Position numbers and translations under genes: made by a program
Shown: piece by piece, positions 6,275 to 12,546 of the stretch
Numbering within the stretch: position 1 is the stretch's first letter
Layout: every line of letters starts with the position of its first letter
NCBI GenBank assembly: GCA_900557185.1
Contig: USRP01000028.1
Location: forward strand, 1 to 12,546
From: an uncultured Mycoplasmatota bacterium
GTDB lineage: Bacteria; Bacillota_I; Bacilli_A; RF39; UBA660
Length of the DNA stretch: 12,546 nt
Reading direction: 5' to 3'
The notes under the pieces: generated by a model
Database searches by the model: none
Told to the model about the DNA's origin: nothing
What the model saw: the letters and a program-made list of their open reading frames with translations, nothing else

Positions 6275-7243
6275 ATGTTTAAGAGGTCTATTTATCAAAA
6301 AATATATAAGAAAATTAAGAAATATCAAACCATTGTAATTGCTAGACATGTAGGACCAGACCCTGATGCATTAGGTTCTTCTTTGGGCTTAAAACAAGCA
6401 ATATTAAATACATTTCCTAATAAAAATGTATATACAGTTGGATGCCCTGCAAGTAAATTTCGTTATCTAGGAACATTAGATAATTTTTCTGAAGAAATGT
6501 ATCAAAATAGTTTACTGATAGTATTAGATACTCCTGATGCGAAACGAGTAGATGGAGTAAATCCACATAAGTTTCAAGATAGTATTAAAATCGATCATCA
6601 TCCATACGTAGAAACATTTTGTCAATTAGAATGGATTGGTGAAGATTATAGTAGTGCATCAGAAATGGTTATGGAACTTATATTTTACTCTAAATTAAAA
6701 ATGAGTTTAGAAGTTGCAGAGAAGTTATATGTTGGACTTGTTGCTGATACAGATCGTTTTATGTTTAAAACATCAACAGCGCGTACTTTCTCAAATGTTT
6801 CTAAATTATTAAATGAAACAAATTTAGATATTACGAAAATATATCCATATCTATATACGAGACCATTAAAAGAAATTCAATTTCAAGGATATTTGGCTAG
6901 ACATCTGACGATTACTGAGAATGGATTTGGATATGTAAAATTACCACAAGAAATATTAGATGAAGAACACGTGGATGCTGCTACAGCAGGAAATGCCATT
7001 AACAATTTTAACTTCATCGATGAAATGATTGCTTGGGGATTCTTCTCTTATGATAAGACAACTGGTTTAATTCGTGGTAGTCTTCGTTCTAGAGGACCTG
7101 TGATTAATGAAGTTGCTCAAGAATTTGGTGGTGGTGGACATGTTATGGCAAGTGGATGTCGACTACATAGTTTTGAAGAAGTAGATGATATGGTTCAAAA
7201 ATTAGATGTTGTATGTAAAGAATATAAAGAGACTAACAAATAG
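6275..7243 (+). CDS. nrnA: DHH/DHHA1 phosphoesterase, NrnA-type nanoRNase/pAp phosphatase
   Basis: A 322-residue protein, close to the length of Bacillus NrnA (about 313). NrnA degrades 2-5-mer RNAs and, in characterised cases, removes the 3' phosphate from pAp; the family uses Mn. The DHH domain shows RHVGPDPDALGS (24-35; H25, D29, D31), VLDTPD (83-88; D85), DHH (107-109) and GLVADTDRF (154-162; D158). The DHHA1 domain has GGGGH (285-289) and GPVINEVAQEF just before it. No membrane or PAS domain is present, so it is not GdpP. It has its own promoter and terminator. A cyclic-dinucleotide role is possible for relatives but is not indicated here. Confidence 0.9.
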   Translation: MFKRSIYQKIYKKIKKYQTIVIARHVGPDPDALGSSLGLKQAILNTFPNKNVYTVGCPASKFRYLGTLDNFSEEMYQNSLLIVLDTPDAKRVDGVNPHKFQDSIKIDHHPYVETFCQLEWIGEDYSSASEMVMELIFYSKLKMSLEVAEKLYVGLVADTDRFMFKTSTARTFSNVSKLLNETNLDITKIYPYLYTRPLKEIQFQGYLARHLTITENGFGYVKLPQEILDEEHVDAATAGNAINNFNFIDEMIAWGFFSYDKTTGLIRGSLRSRGPVINEVAQEFGGGGHVMASGCRLHSFEEVDDMVQKLDVVCKEYKETNK

Positions 7244-7250
7244 TTTCTTT
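7226..7250 (+). terminator. Terminator after nrnA
   Basis: AAAGAGACT (7226-7234) pairs with AGTTTCTTT (7242-7250), with one G-T pair and a 7-nt loop, and runs into seven consecutive T (7248-7254). The nrnA stop TAG (7241-7243) spans the loop and right arm. Confidence 0.8.
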
Positions 7251-7299
7251 TTTTGTTCATTATATTCTGATTTTATAAGGCAAATTATGTATTTACTAC

Positions 7300-7328
7300 T
7301 TGCAATATCAATAGAAATCCGTTATAAT
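7300..7328 (+). promoter_or_regulatory. Promoter of the tyrosine-rich hypothetical gene
   Basis: TTGCAA (7300-7305), exactly 17 bases, then a perfect TATAAT (7323-7328). The start is expected near 7335, 19 bases before the ATG. The rest of the gap from 7255 holds nothing else that I recognise. Confidence 0.8.
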
Positions 7329-7353
7329 ACCAATTTAAGAAGAGGTGAATAAG

Positions 7354-7815
7354 ATGGGATATGAAACTAGAACACGTGTTCAAGTAAATGTTAAAAAGAT
7401 GGATGAAAATGATGTTTTTCAAAAAATGGATATGTCAGGGATGCGTGAAAGTGCTTTATCATATATGACAAAAATTACCCAACAACAATTACTTGATTAT
7501 GGTTATTATTTTGTAAAGAGATATGAAACACCAAAAAGTTTTGGTGAGAATACATCAAGAATTTACTTAAAACGTAATTACGATGATGAATTGAAATATG
7601 GAAAACAAGGAGCATATTATATTCCATTTCCAGATGAATTTCTTTTAACAGAGAGTGAAGCTAGAAAAGGAGAAGTAAATCCAAAATTATATCAAAGTGT
7701 ATCTTTTAAGAATGCTGCTACATATCTTTTATATCAAGTATATTACGGTAATATCATTCCTGATGGATATACATATGATGAAACAAAACAACGTGTTAAA
7801 AAAATTGAAATGTAA
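7354..7815 (+). CDS. Tyrosine-rich hypothetical protein
   Basis: I do not recognise this 153-residue protein. The start is ATG 7354, six bases after GAGGTG; a GTG at 7345 lies inside that site and is rejected. It has 18 tyrosines (about 12%), several in pairs (51-52, 88-89, 130-131), many Lys/Arg and Asp/Glu residues, no cysteine, no signal peptide and no membrane segment, so it is probably a soluble cytosolic protein. Segments AYYIPFPDEF (87-96) and ATYLLYQVYYG (122-132) look like structured core. A strong promoter, a good ribosome binding site and a clean two-way terminator make it a real single gene. Codon use is like its neighbours, with no sign of recent transfer. Confidence 0.75.
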   Translation: MGYETRTRVQVNVKKMDENDVFQKMDMSGMRESALSYMTKITQQQLLDYGYYFVKRYETPKSFGENTSRIYLKRNYDDELKYGKQGAYYIPFPDEFLLTESEARKGEVNPKLYQSVSFKNAATYLLYQVYYGNIIPDGYTYDETKQRVKKIEM

Positions 7816-7842
7816 AAAACTAGGTGATATGCCTAGTTTTTA
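7814..7842. terminator. Two-way terminator between converging genes
   Basis: AAAAACTAGG (7815-7824) pairs perfectly with CCTAGTTTTT (7832-7841) around a 7-nt loop. A-run and T-run flank the G/C core on both strands. The rightward TAA (7813-7815) touches the left arm, and the leftward TAG (7833-7835 on the plus strand) lies in the right arm. Confidence 0.9.
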
Positions 7843-8699
7843 TATGCAGTTACTTGTAATGTATCTAAATTTACAATGATTGTTTCATCTTCTGTAGAAT
7901 ATATTTTCGCATCGTTTCTAAATTGTTTGATTCTAGACAAATAAGTTGAAGTATTCATTATATAATCTTTTGTATTGGTTGTAACTGTAATCATTGGTAA
8001 TAATTGTTTTAATGTATTATCTGTATTACAGTTATCTAATCCATGGTGAGCTGATTTATAAACATCAACACTTTGAATTTGTTTCGCTATCTCATAATTA
8101 CAACATACTAAATCTTTTTCTTCTGTTTTATAATCTGTTAAATCGCTTGCTAGATATATTTTTTTATTTTGATAGGTTAATAAAATCCCACAGCTATTAA
8201 AATTTTCACTAATTTTATACTGTTGATAATATGGATGTGTCATATCGTCAAAAATAGTTTTTAATTTATTTTCAGTATTATATAAATGAAGTTCTATTTG
8301 ATTCCAAGAAATAGTTTTGGATGTCTTAGTAATCTCTACGAGGTTACTTTTTTCTTTTATTTTTTGAAATAGTTTTTGATAGTAATTCATTTCTGTTTGA
8401 CGATAATTCTCATCAGATAGTTGTCCTGTAGCTGTTTTTCCATCTAAACCACTATACGGTTTTATATATACTGTTTGAATTGGAATTGTATCGAGTAGGA
8501 TTTCTAAACTTCCATAGTGATCACGATGAAAATGAGTAATAAAAATAAAGTCTAATGATTTAATACTCCTTTCTTTTAGATATGTTATAATTTCTTCTTT
8601 TTGATTCTCATAACCAGTATCGATGAGTGCATAGGAATTATCTTGTTCTAATAAGATAATATCACTCCATACTGCTTTTAAAAAATGGATTCGTTTCAT
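7833..8699 (-). CDS. Metallo-beta-lactamase-fold hydrolase, ComEC C-terminal-like
   Basis: A 288-residue MBL-fold protein, likely a metal-dependent phosphoesterase or nuclease by fold; the substrate is unknown. Metal ligands in order are HFHRDH (56-61), D186 in YLASDL and H218/H219 in SAHHG. The NSCGILLTYQNKKIYLASD stretch (168-186) resembles the C-terminal MBL domain of the DNA-uptake channel ComEC. Here it stands alone, with no competence or channel domain and no signal peptide or membrane segment. Residues 83-165 form a long insert rich in polar residues. The ATG at 8697-8699 lacks a Shine-Dalgarno sequence, and no other methionine codon lies before the MBL motif. A TGT-TAGAAT element six bases upstream points to a leaderless mRNA. 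It is a single leftward gene between a hypothetical and prfB. Confidence 0.87.
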   Translation of the reverse strand: MKRIHFLKAVWSDIILLEQDNSYALIDTGYENQKEEIITYLKERSIKSLDFIFITHFHRDHYGSLEILLDTIPIQTVYIKPYSGLDGKTATGQLSDENYRQTEMNYYQKLFQKIKEKSNLVEITKTSKTISWNQIELHLYNTENKLKTIFDDMTHPYYQQYKISENFNSCGILLTYQNKKIYLASDLTDYKTEEKDLVCCNYEIAKQIQSVDVYKSAHHGLDNCNTDNTLKQLLPMITVTTNTKDYIMNTSTYLSRIKQFRNDAKIYSTEDETIIVNLDTLQVTAYKN

Positions 8700-8705
8700 A
8701 CTTTT

Positions 8706-8714
8706 ATTCTAACA
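8706..8714 (-). promoter_or_regulatory. Extended -10 promoter giving a likely leaderless mRNA
   Basis: On the minus strand TGT-TAGAAT (8714-8706) is followed by AAAAGT and then ATG. The normal distance from a -10 box puts the first transcribed base at about 8699, the A of the start codon. The -35 region has only a poor match. No purine-rich ribosome binding site lies between the -10 box and the ATG. Confidence 0.55.
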
Positions 8715-8821
8715 TGCTTTTTTTAAAACTGACAGTCTTTTACCATTCTATTTACTTTTCATTGACAAGTACTAAGATATACATATGTTGTGAATTGGTG
8801 CTTTTTCTTTTGTAAAAAACA
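8715..8821. other. Intergenic spacer between divergent MBL and prfB genes
   Basis: This is one of the longer gene-free stretches. It holds a perfect TTGACA at 8762-8767 with only a poor -10 match (TATGTT, 8784-8789) after 16 bases, which could be a second prfB promoter. Small palindromes (ACATATGT, 8781-8788; AACATGTT, 8818-8825) also occur. I see no small ORF with a ribosome binding site and no strong hairpin. Confidence 0.35.
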
Positions 8822-8850
8822 TGTTATAATTATATATGAATGATAGGAGA
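8822..8850 (+). promoter_or_regulatory. prfB: Extended -10 promoter and ribosome binding site of prfB
   Basis: TGT-TATAAT (8822-8830) is a perfect extended -10; the -35 is weak. The predicted start near 8837 leaves about 20 bases of leader containing AGGAGA (8845-8850), six bases before the ATG. Confidence 0.65.
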
Positions 8851-8856
8851 GATGCT

Positions 8857-9961
8857 ATGGAGATTTATGAAATCACAAATTACTATCAAGATTTTAAAAA
8901 AAGAATACTAGATTTATGGAGGTCACTTTGAAGCAAATCATACAGCCGATAGAATCAAAGAGTTAGAAGCTAAGACAACGGATCCACATTTTTGGGATGA
9001 CCGAAAGAAAAGTCAAGCTGTTTTTGATGAGTTAAATGCTTTAAAGAAGAGTGAAGAATCAGTCTTGCAATTGAAACAAGAAATTGAAGATAATATCGAG
9101 ATGATTCAATTGTTAAAAGATACCCCTGATACAGAAGTGCAAGAAATGTTATCTTCTTCTGTATTAGATGTGAAAGAACGTTTAGAGTCATTAGAGATTA
9201 CTCTGTTGTTAGATGGTAAATACGATAGTTTGGGAGCTATTTTAGAAATTCATTCAGGAGCAGGTGGTACTGAAGCTTGTGACTGGGCAAACATGCTTTA
9301 TCGTATGTATACGAGATGGTGTGAACAACATGGCTTTCAATTAGAAGAAGTAGATTTAGAACATGGAGATGAAGCTGGAATTAAAAGTGTTACAGCTTTA
9401 ATCACTGGTATGAATGTCTATGGATATTTAAAAAGTGAACGAGGTGTTCACCGTCTAGTTCGTATTTCTCCATTTGATTCTAATAGTAGAAGACATACTT
9501 CATTTGCCTCAGTGGAAGTAACACCATTGTTTGATGGAAATGATGTCGATATTGAAATCAAAGATGCTGATTTAAAAATTGATGTATATCGTTCTAGTGG
9601 AGCAGGAGGACAACATGTAAACAAAACCGAAAGTGCTGTTAGAATTACTCATATTCCAACAGGAATTGTTGTCACTTGTCAAAACGAAAGAAGTCAAATT
9701 CAAAATAGAGAACGAGCAATGGAAGTATTAAAAAATAAATTATATCAATTAGAATTACAAAAGAGAGAAGAAAAGATGCAAGAAATGAAAGGCGATATGA
9801 AGAAAATAGACTTTGGTAGCCAAATTAGAAGTTATGTAATGCATCCTTATAGTTTAGTAAAAGATCATCGTACGAATGTCGAAAATACAAATGTGCAAGA
9901 TGTTCTTGATGGTAGTCTAGATTTATTTATTAATGCTTATTTAAAAAGGAGGAAAGGATAA
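8857..9961 (+). CDS. prfB: Peptide chain release factor 2, programmed +1 frameshift
   Basis: RF2 releases finished proteins at UAA and UGA. Frame 1 starts at ATG 8857, runs 24 codons and stops at TGA 8929-8931. Skipping one base at 8929 joins it to the frame from 8930 to the TAA at 9959-9961, giving 367 residues, very close to E. coli RF2 (365). The N-terminal helical domain reads smoothly across the junction (DLWRSL then EANHTADRIKELEAK). The stop-codon recognition tripeptide SPF is at 204-206, and GGQ, which triggers peptide release, is at 250-252 within SGAGGQHVNKTESAVR. The frameshift acts as feedback: low RF2 makes the ribosome pause at TGA and shift. It is the first gene of an operon; its TAA shares one base with the ATG of the next gene. 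Confidence 0.97.
8918..8931 (+). promoter_or_regulatory. prfB: prfB programmed +1 frameshift site
   Basis: GGAGG (8918-8922) acts as an internal Shine-Dalgarno, followed by TCA, then the slippery CTT (8926-8928) and TGA (8929-8931). The three bases between the G-run and CTT equal the spacing in the E. coli site (AGGGGGTATCTTTGA). The base after TGA is A rather than the C of E. coli. The ribosome moves CTT to TTT and continues at GAA (8930-8932). Confidence 0.95.
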
Positions 9962-10842
9962 TGTTCTTTCAGAAAAAGAAATTGTTTGACGAAAACATCA
10001 TAAAAAATATTTATAAGAAAGATCGTGTTGTAAGATATTGTCAGTTTTTTGTTGGAGCATTATTAGTTGCACTATCCTTTAACTTATTTATTTTACCAAA
10101 TAAAATCGTATATGGTATGAGTGGTGTGGGTGTTATTTTAAATGCCACATTAGGTCTAGATCCATCGATTGTTATTTTAATTGGTTCTTTGATTTTATTA
10201 GTGATGAGTTATTTCCTTTTAGGAAAAGAAAAGACTATGAATTCTATTTTAGGTTCTATTATGGTTCCAGTTTTGATGAAAGCAACAGAGTTTGTTCCTC
10301 AATATATTCAAATAGATACAACAGATCCTCTGTTATTAACTCTATTTGGAGCGACAATTACAGGATTTGGAATGGGACTTGTCTTTAAAGCAGGATATAC
10401 AACAGGAGGAACAGATATATTAAATCAAATTGTATCTAAGTATTTTCACATGTCACTGGGAAATGCAATGTATTGTACAGACGGTTTAATTGTCGCTAGT
10501 TCGTTCTTCTTCTTTGGAGCTACTAAATTACTTTATTCTGTTATGTCTTTATATATTGTTAGTATTATGACTGATAAAGTAATTCTCGGTATTTCTAGTT
10601 CAAAAGCCTTTTATATTATTACTGATCATGAGACAGCAGTTAAGAAATTTATTATGGAGCATTTATCTCATGGTGTCACAGTATTAGATGGTAGAGGAGG
10701 ATTCACTGGAAATCATCAAAAAGTGATTATGTGTATTATTCCTACGAAAGAATATTTTATCGCCAAAGAAGGTATTCGTGAAATAGATAATAATGCTTTC
10801 TTCCTTGTTACAGATGCTTATGAAGTAAATGGGGGAGAATAG
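9961..10842 (+). CDS. YitT/YvjA-family membrane protein (DUF161 + DUF2179)
   Basis: A 293-residue membrane protein of unknown function. The N-terminal half has about six hydrophobic segments (around 28-45, 50-62, 70-87, 124-143, 172-187, 191-206) and the family motif GYTTGGTDIL (145-154). The C-terminal DUF2179 domain (about 212-290, ferredoxin-like) carries GVTVLDGRGGFTG and ends IREIDNNAFFLVTDAYEVNG, a typical pattern. The start overlaps the prfB stop by one base (TAATG), with a strong AGGAGG inside the end of prfB, so translation is probably coupled. In Bacillus subtilis a protein of this family, YvjA, sits between prfB and the cccB-ftsE-ftsX genes (from memory), so this is likely the positional equivalent. 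Confidence 0.9.
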   Translation: MFFQKKKLFDENIIKNIYKKDRVVRYCQFFVGALLVALSFNLFILPNKIVYGMSGVGVILNATLGLDPSIVILIGSLILLVMSYFLLGKEKTMNSILGSIMVPVLMKATEFVPQYIQIDTTDPLLLTLFGATITGFGMGLVFKAGYTTGGTDILNQIVSKYFHMSLGNAMYCTDGLIVASSFFFFGATKLLYSVMSLYIVSIMTDKVILGISSSKAFYIITDHETAVKKFIMEHLSHGVTVLDGRGGFTGNHQKVIMCIIPTKEYFIAKEGIREIDNNAFFLVTDAYEVNGGE

Positions 10843-10877
10843 AAAATTTTGGGAGTAAGAAATTGCCAAAAGGATAG

Positions 10878-10896
10878 TATAATGAAAGATGGGTGG
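10878..10896 (+). promoter_or_regulatory. ftsE: Possible internal promoter and ribosome binding site for ftsEX
   Basis: TATAAT (10878-10883) lies in the 59-base gap before ftsE, with no good -35 at the right spacing. The predicted start near 10890 falls at GGGTGG (10891-10896), the ribosome binding site. It could raise ftsEX above the rest of the operon; read-through from prfB is also expected, since no terminator lies between. Confidence 0.45.
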
Positions 10897-10901
10897 TTAT
10901 G

Positions 10902-11597
10902 ATGGATTTAATTCGTATGAAGAATGTAAAAAAGAAGTATCGTAATGGTGTGACTGCTATCTATGACTTAAATTTAAAGATAAAAAAAGGTGAATTTGTC
11001 TTTGTAATTGGGTCTACAGGATGTGGTAAATCAACATTAATTAAGATGCTTTATCGTGAAGAAAAACCAACAAGTGGACAAATTATTGTTGGTGGTTTAG
11101 ATGTAGGAAAGTTAAGAAACAGTAAAGTTTATAAATTACGTCGTAAATTAGGTGTTGTATTCCAAGACTTTAAATTATTACCAAAGAAAACAGTTTACGA
11201 GAATGTTGCTTTCTCACTAGAAATATTTGGTTTACCAAAAGATGAGATTTATTCTAAAGTTGTAAAAGTATTAGATTTAGTTGGATTAAAAAATAAAGCT
11301 AAGAATTATCCAAATCAATTATCAGGTGGAGAACAACAACGTGTAGCGATTGCAAGAGCCATTGTAAATGGTCCAAAACTTTTAATCTGTGACGAGCCAA
11401 CTGGTAACTTAGACGAAGCAACAAGTATGGAAATTATGAATGTCTTAGATGCAATTAATAAAATGGGAACAACAATTATTATGGTAACGCATGATACAGA
11501 AATCGTAAATAAGATGAAAAAAAGAGTCATTTTATTAGACGCTGGTCGTGTATTAAAAGACTATAAGGAGGGAACATATACACATGAAGGCATTTAG
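10902..11597 (+). CDS. ftsE: Cell division ATP-binding protein FtsE
   Basis: ATPase subunit of FtsEX, an ABC-type complex that controls peptidoglycan hydrolases at the inner face of the membrane rather than transporting a substrate. It has 231 residues from ATG 10902, five bases after GGGTGG; ATG 10899 and GTG 10893 are possible but too close to or inside that site. Motifs: Walker A GSTGCGKS (37-44), Q-loop VVFQDF with Q88, signature LSGGEQQ (140-146), Walker B LLICDEPTGNLD (160-171; D164, E165) and switch histidine H197. All catalytic residues are intact. It overlaps ftsX by 14 bases, which fits equal production of the two subunits. Confidence 0.95.
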   Translation: MDLIRMKNVKKKYRNGVTAIYDLNLKIKKGEFVFVIGSTGCGKSTLIKMLYREEKPTSGQIIVGGLDVGKLRNSKVYKLRRKLGVVFQDFKLLPKKTVYENVAFSLEIFGLPKDEIYSKVVKVLDLVGLKNKAKNYPNQLSGGEQQRVAIARAIVNGPKLLICDEPTGNLDEATSMEIMNVLDAINKMGTTIIMVTHDTEIVNKMKKRVILLDAGRVLKDYKEGTYTHEGI

Positions 11598-12483
11598 AAT
11601 ATTAAGTAGAAATATTAGAGATTCATTTCAAAGTGTATTTCGTAATTTCTCTTTATCACTAGCAAGTATTTCTTGTATTACCATTACTTTATTAGTTGTT
11701 TCAATTTCTATGATTTTATCTGTCAACGTGAATAATTTCGCAACACTTGTAGAAAAAGATGTAACAATTGTTACATTTCTAGATGCGAATATCACAGAAG
11801 AAAAAATAAAAGTTGTAGAACAAGAAATTAAAAGATTAAATAATATTGAAAGTATTACATTCCAATCAAAAGATGAAATTACAGAAGACATGAAAAGTTC
11901 TTCTGATACATTTAAATCAATTATGGATGAATGGAGTGAAGAAGAAAATCCACTTCAAGATACATATTTAGTAAAAGTAGAAGATATCAATAAAATTGCT
12001 AGTACAGCAAAAAAGATTAAAGCGATTGATGGTGTCGATATTATTAAATATGGAGAAGGAATGGTAGAGCAGTTAGTTTCTGTATTTGACGTAGTTCGCA
12101 AAATTTGTCTAGGTATGGTAGTTGCTCTTATTATCGTAACAGCATTCTTAATCTCTAATACCATTAAAATTACAATCTTCTCACGTAAACGTGAAATTGA
12201 AATTATGCGTCTCGTTGGAGCTAGTAATTTAAATATTAAAATACCATTTATATTTGAAGGATTATTCCTTGGAGTGATTGGTTCAATTATTCCAATTATC
12301 GCAACAATATATGGTTATACAGTATTATTTGATAACTTTAATGGTCAGTTATTCTCACCATTTATTAAATTAGTAGAGCCACAACCATTTATTTTCTTAT
12401 TATCAGGTATTTTAGTTATCATTGGTATTTTAGTAGGTATGTTTGGTAGTTGGCGTGCAGTTAGAAAGTATTTAAAAATTTAG
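11584..12483 (+). CDS. ftsX: Cell division membrane protein FtsX
   Basis: Membrane partner of FtsE. It has 299 residues: a short cytosolic N-terminus (RILSRNIRDSFQSVFRN), a first membrane segment (about 23-47), a large extracellular domain (48-165), then three more segments (about 171-193, 219-247, 267-289). The SRKREIEIMRLVGAS stretch (200-214) after segment 2 is the coupling-helix region typical of the family. The extracellular domain binds hydrolases or their activators in known systems; the partner here is not visible and may be encoded downstream. The ribosome binding site AAGGAGG (11565-11571) lies 12 bases from the ATG, longer than in the other genes. Last gene of the prfB operon. Confidence 0.95.
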   Translation: MKAFRILSRNIRDSFQSVFRNFSLSLASISCITITLLVVSISMILSVNVNNFATLVEKDVTIVTFLDANITEEKIKVVEQEIKRLNNIESITFQSKDEITEDMKSSSDTFKSIMDEWSEEENPLQDTYLVKVEDINKIASTAKKIKAIDGVDIIKYGEGMVEQLVSVFDVVRKICLGMVVALIIVTAFLISNTIKITIFSRKREIEIMRLVGASNLNIKIPFIFEGLFLGVIGSIIPIIATIYGYTVLFDNFNGQLFSPFIKLVEPQPFIFLLSGILVIIGILVGMFGSWRAVRKYLKI

Positions 12484-12501
12484 AAGCTTCGGCTTCTTTT
12501 T
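12482..12501 (+). terminator. Terminator after ftsX with UUCG tetraloop
   Basis: AGAAGC (12482-12487), loop TTCG and GCTTCT (12492-12497) form a 6-bp stem closed by a C-G pair around UUCG, an exceptionally stable tetraloop, followed by a run of T to 12501. The stem begins inside the ftsX stop TAG (12481-12483). The remaining 45 bases (12502-12546) are AT-rich intergenic sequence with a TATAAA at 12507-12512 but no clear gene start. Confidence 0.88.
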
Positions 12502-12546
12502 GGTACTATAAAAGTGTAATATTAATTACAGAAATGTGATTGAATA

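Noticed and set aside
6275..7243. GdpP-type cyclic-di-AMP phosphodiesterase
   Set aside because: The N-terminal membrane segments, PAS and GGDEF-like domains of GdpP are absent; length and motifs fit NrnA.
9065..9961. prfB starting at a TTG codon at 9065
   Set aside because: This cuts off the N-terminal domain; the +1 frameshift at 8929 restores a normal-length RF2 with SPF and GGQ at the expected positions.
12502..12546. Promoter and gene start in the last 45 bases
   Set aside because: TATAAA is present at 12507-12512, but there is no good -35, ribosome binding site or open frame before the window ends.
1..12546. Mobile element, defence system or CRISPR array
   Set aside because: I found no transposase, integrase, direct-repeat array or inverted terminal repeats; nearly every gene is housekeeping and uses similar codons.

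Overview
The window is AT-rich, densely packed chromosomal DNA from a low-GC Gram-positive bacterium. Gene content and order suggest a fermentative member of the Bacilli, possibly near Erysipelotrichia, Coprobacillaceae or RF39-type lineages. That placement is inference; no rRNA or marker comparison was possible. Trp is encoded by TGG. The 15 visible gene ends use TAA (8) or TAG (7) and never TGA, although the gene for RF2, the factor that reads TGA, is present with its programmed frameshift. I see no insertion sequence, prophage, CRISPR array, tRNA, rRNA or riboswitch.

Layout. Positions 1-47 hold the 3' end of an unidentified gene. Next come a leftward orphan gene (61-834) with a P-loop kinase-like half and an unrecognised N-terminal half, a divergently transcribed and unusual HAM1/RdgB-type NTP pyrophosphatase (921-1478), and a leftward DUF4186 protein (1488-1829). 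A four-gene rightward operon follows: dusB (tRNA dihydrouridine synthase), an RDD membrane protein, lysS and ackA (1947-6199). Three single genes come next: nrnA (nanoRNase/pAp phosphatase), a tyrosine-rich hypothetical, and a leftward metallo-beta-lactamase-fold hydrolase resembling the C-terminal domain of ComEC. The window closes with prfB (+1 frameshift), a YitT/YvjA-type membrane protein, ftsE and ftsX (8857-12483). As I recall it, Bacillus subtilis has the same order with cccB in addition; that cytochrome gene is absent here.

How the parts relate. The two operons are core functions: tRNA modification and charging plus acetate/ATP metabolism, then translation termination plus the FtsEX complex that controls cell-wall hydrolases. 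The single genes deal mostly with nucleotides or nucleic acids (HAM1, the P-loop kinase, NrnA, possibly the MBL protein).

The most interesting signals are architectural. All nine promoters I can place put the predicted transcription start 0-21 nt before the start codon, and one gene (the MBL hydrolase) looks leaderless. All six intrinsic terminators overlap or enclose stop codons, three of them as two-way hairpins for converging genes. Other points worth a look are the HAM1 protein without its SHR motif, the orphan two-part P-loop protein, a perfect 20-bp palindrome inside the RDD gene, and the absence of TGA stops. I do not see a clear new multi-gene system; the best candidate is the divergent P-loop kinase/HAM1 pair at 61-1478.
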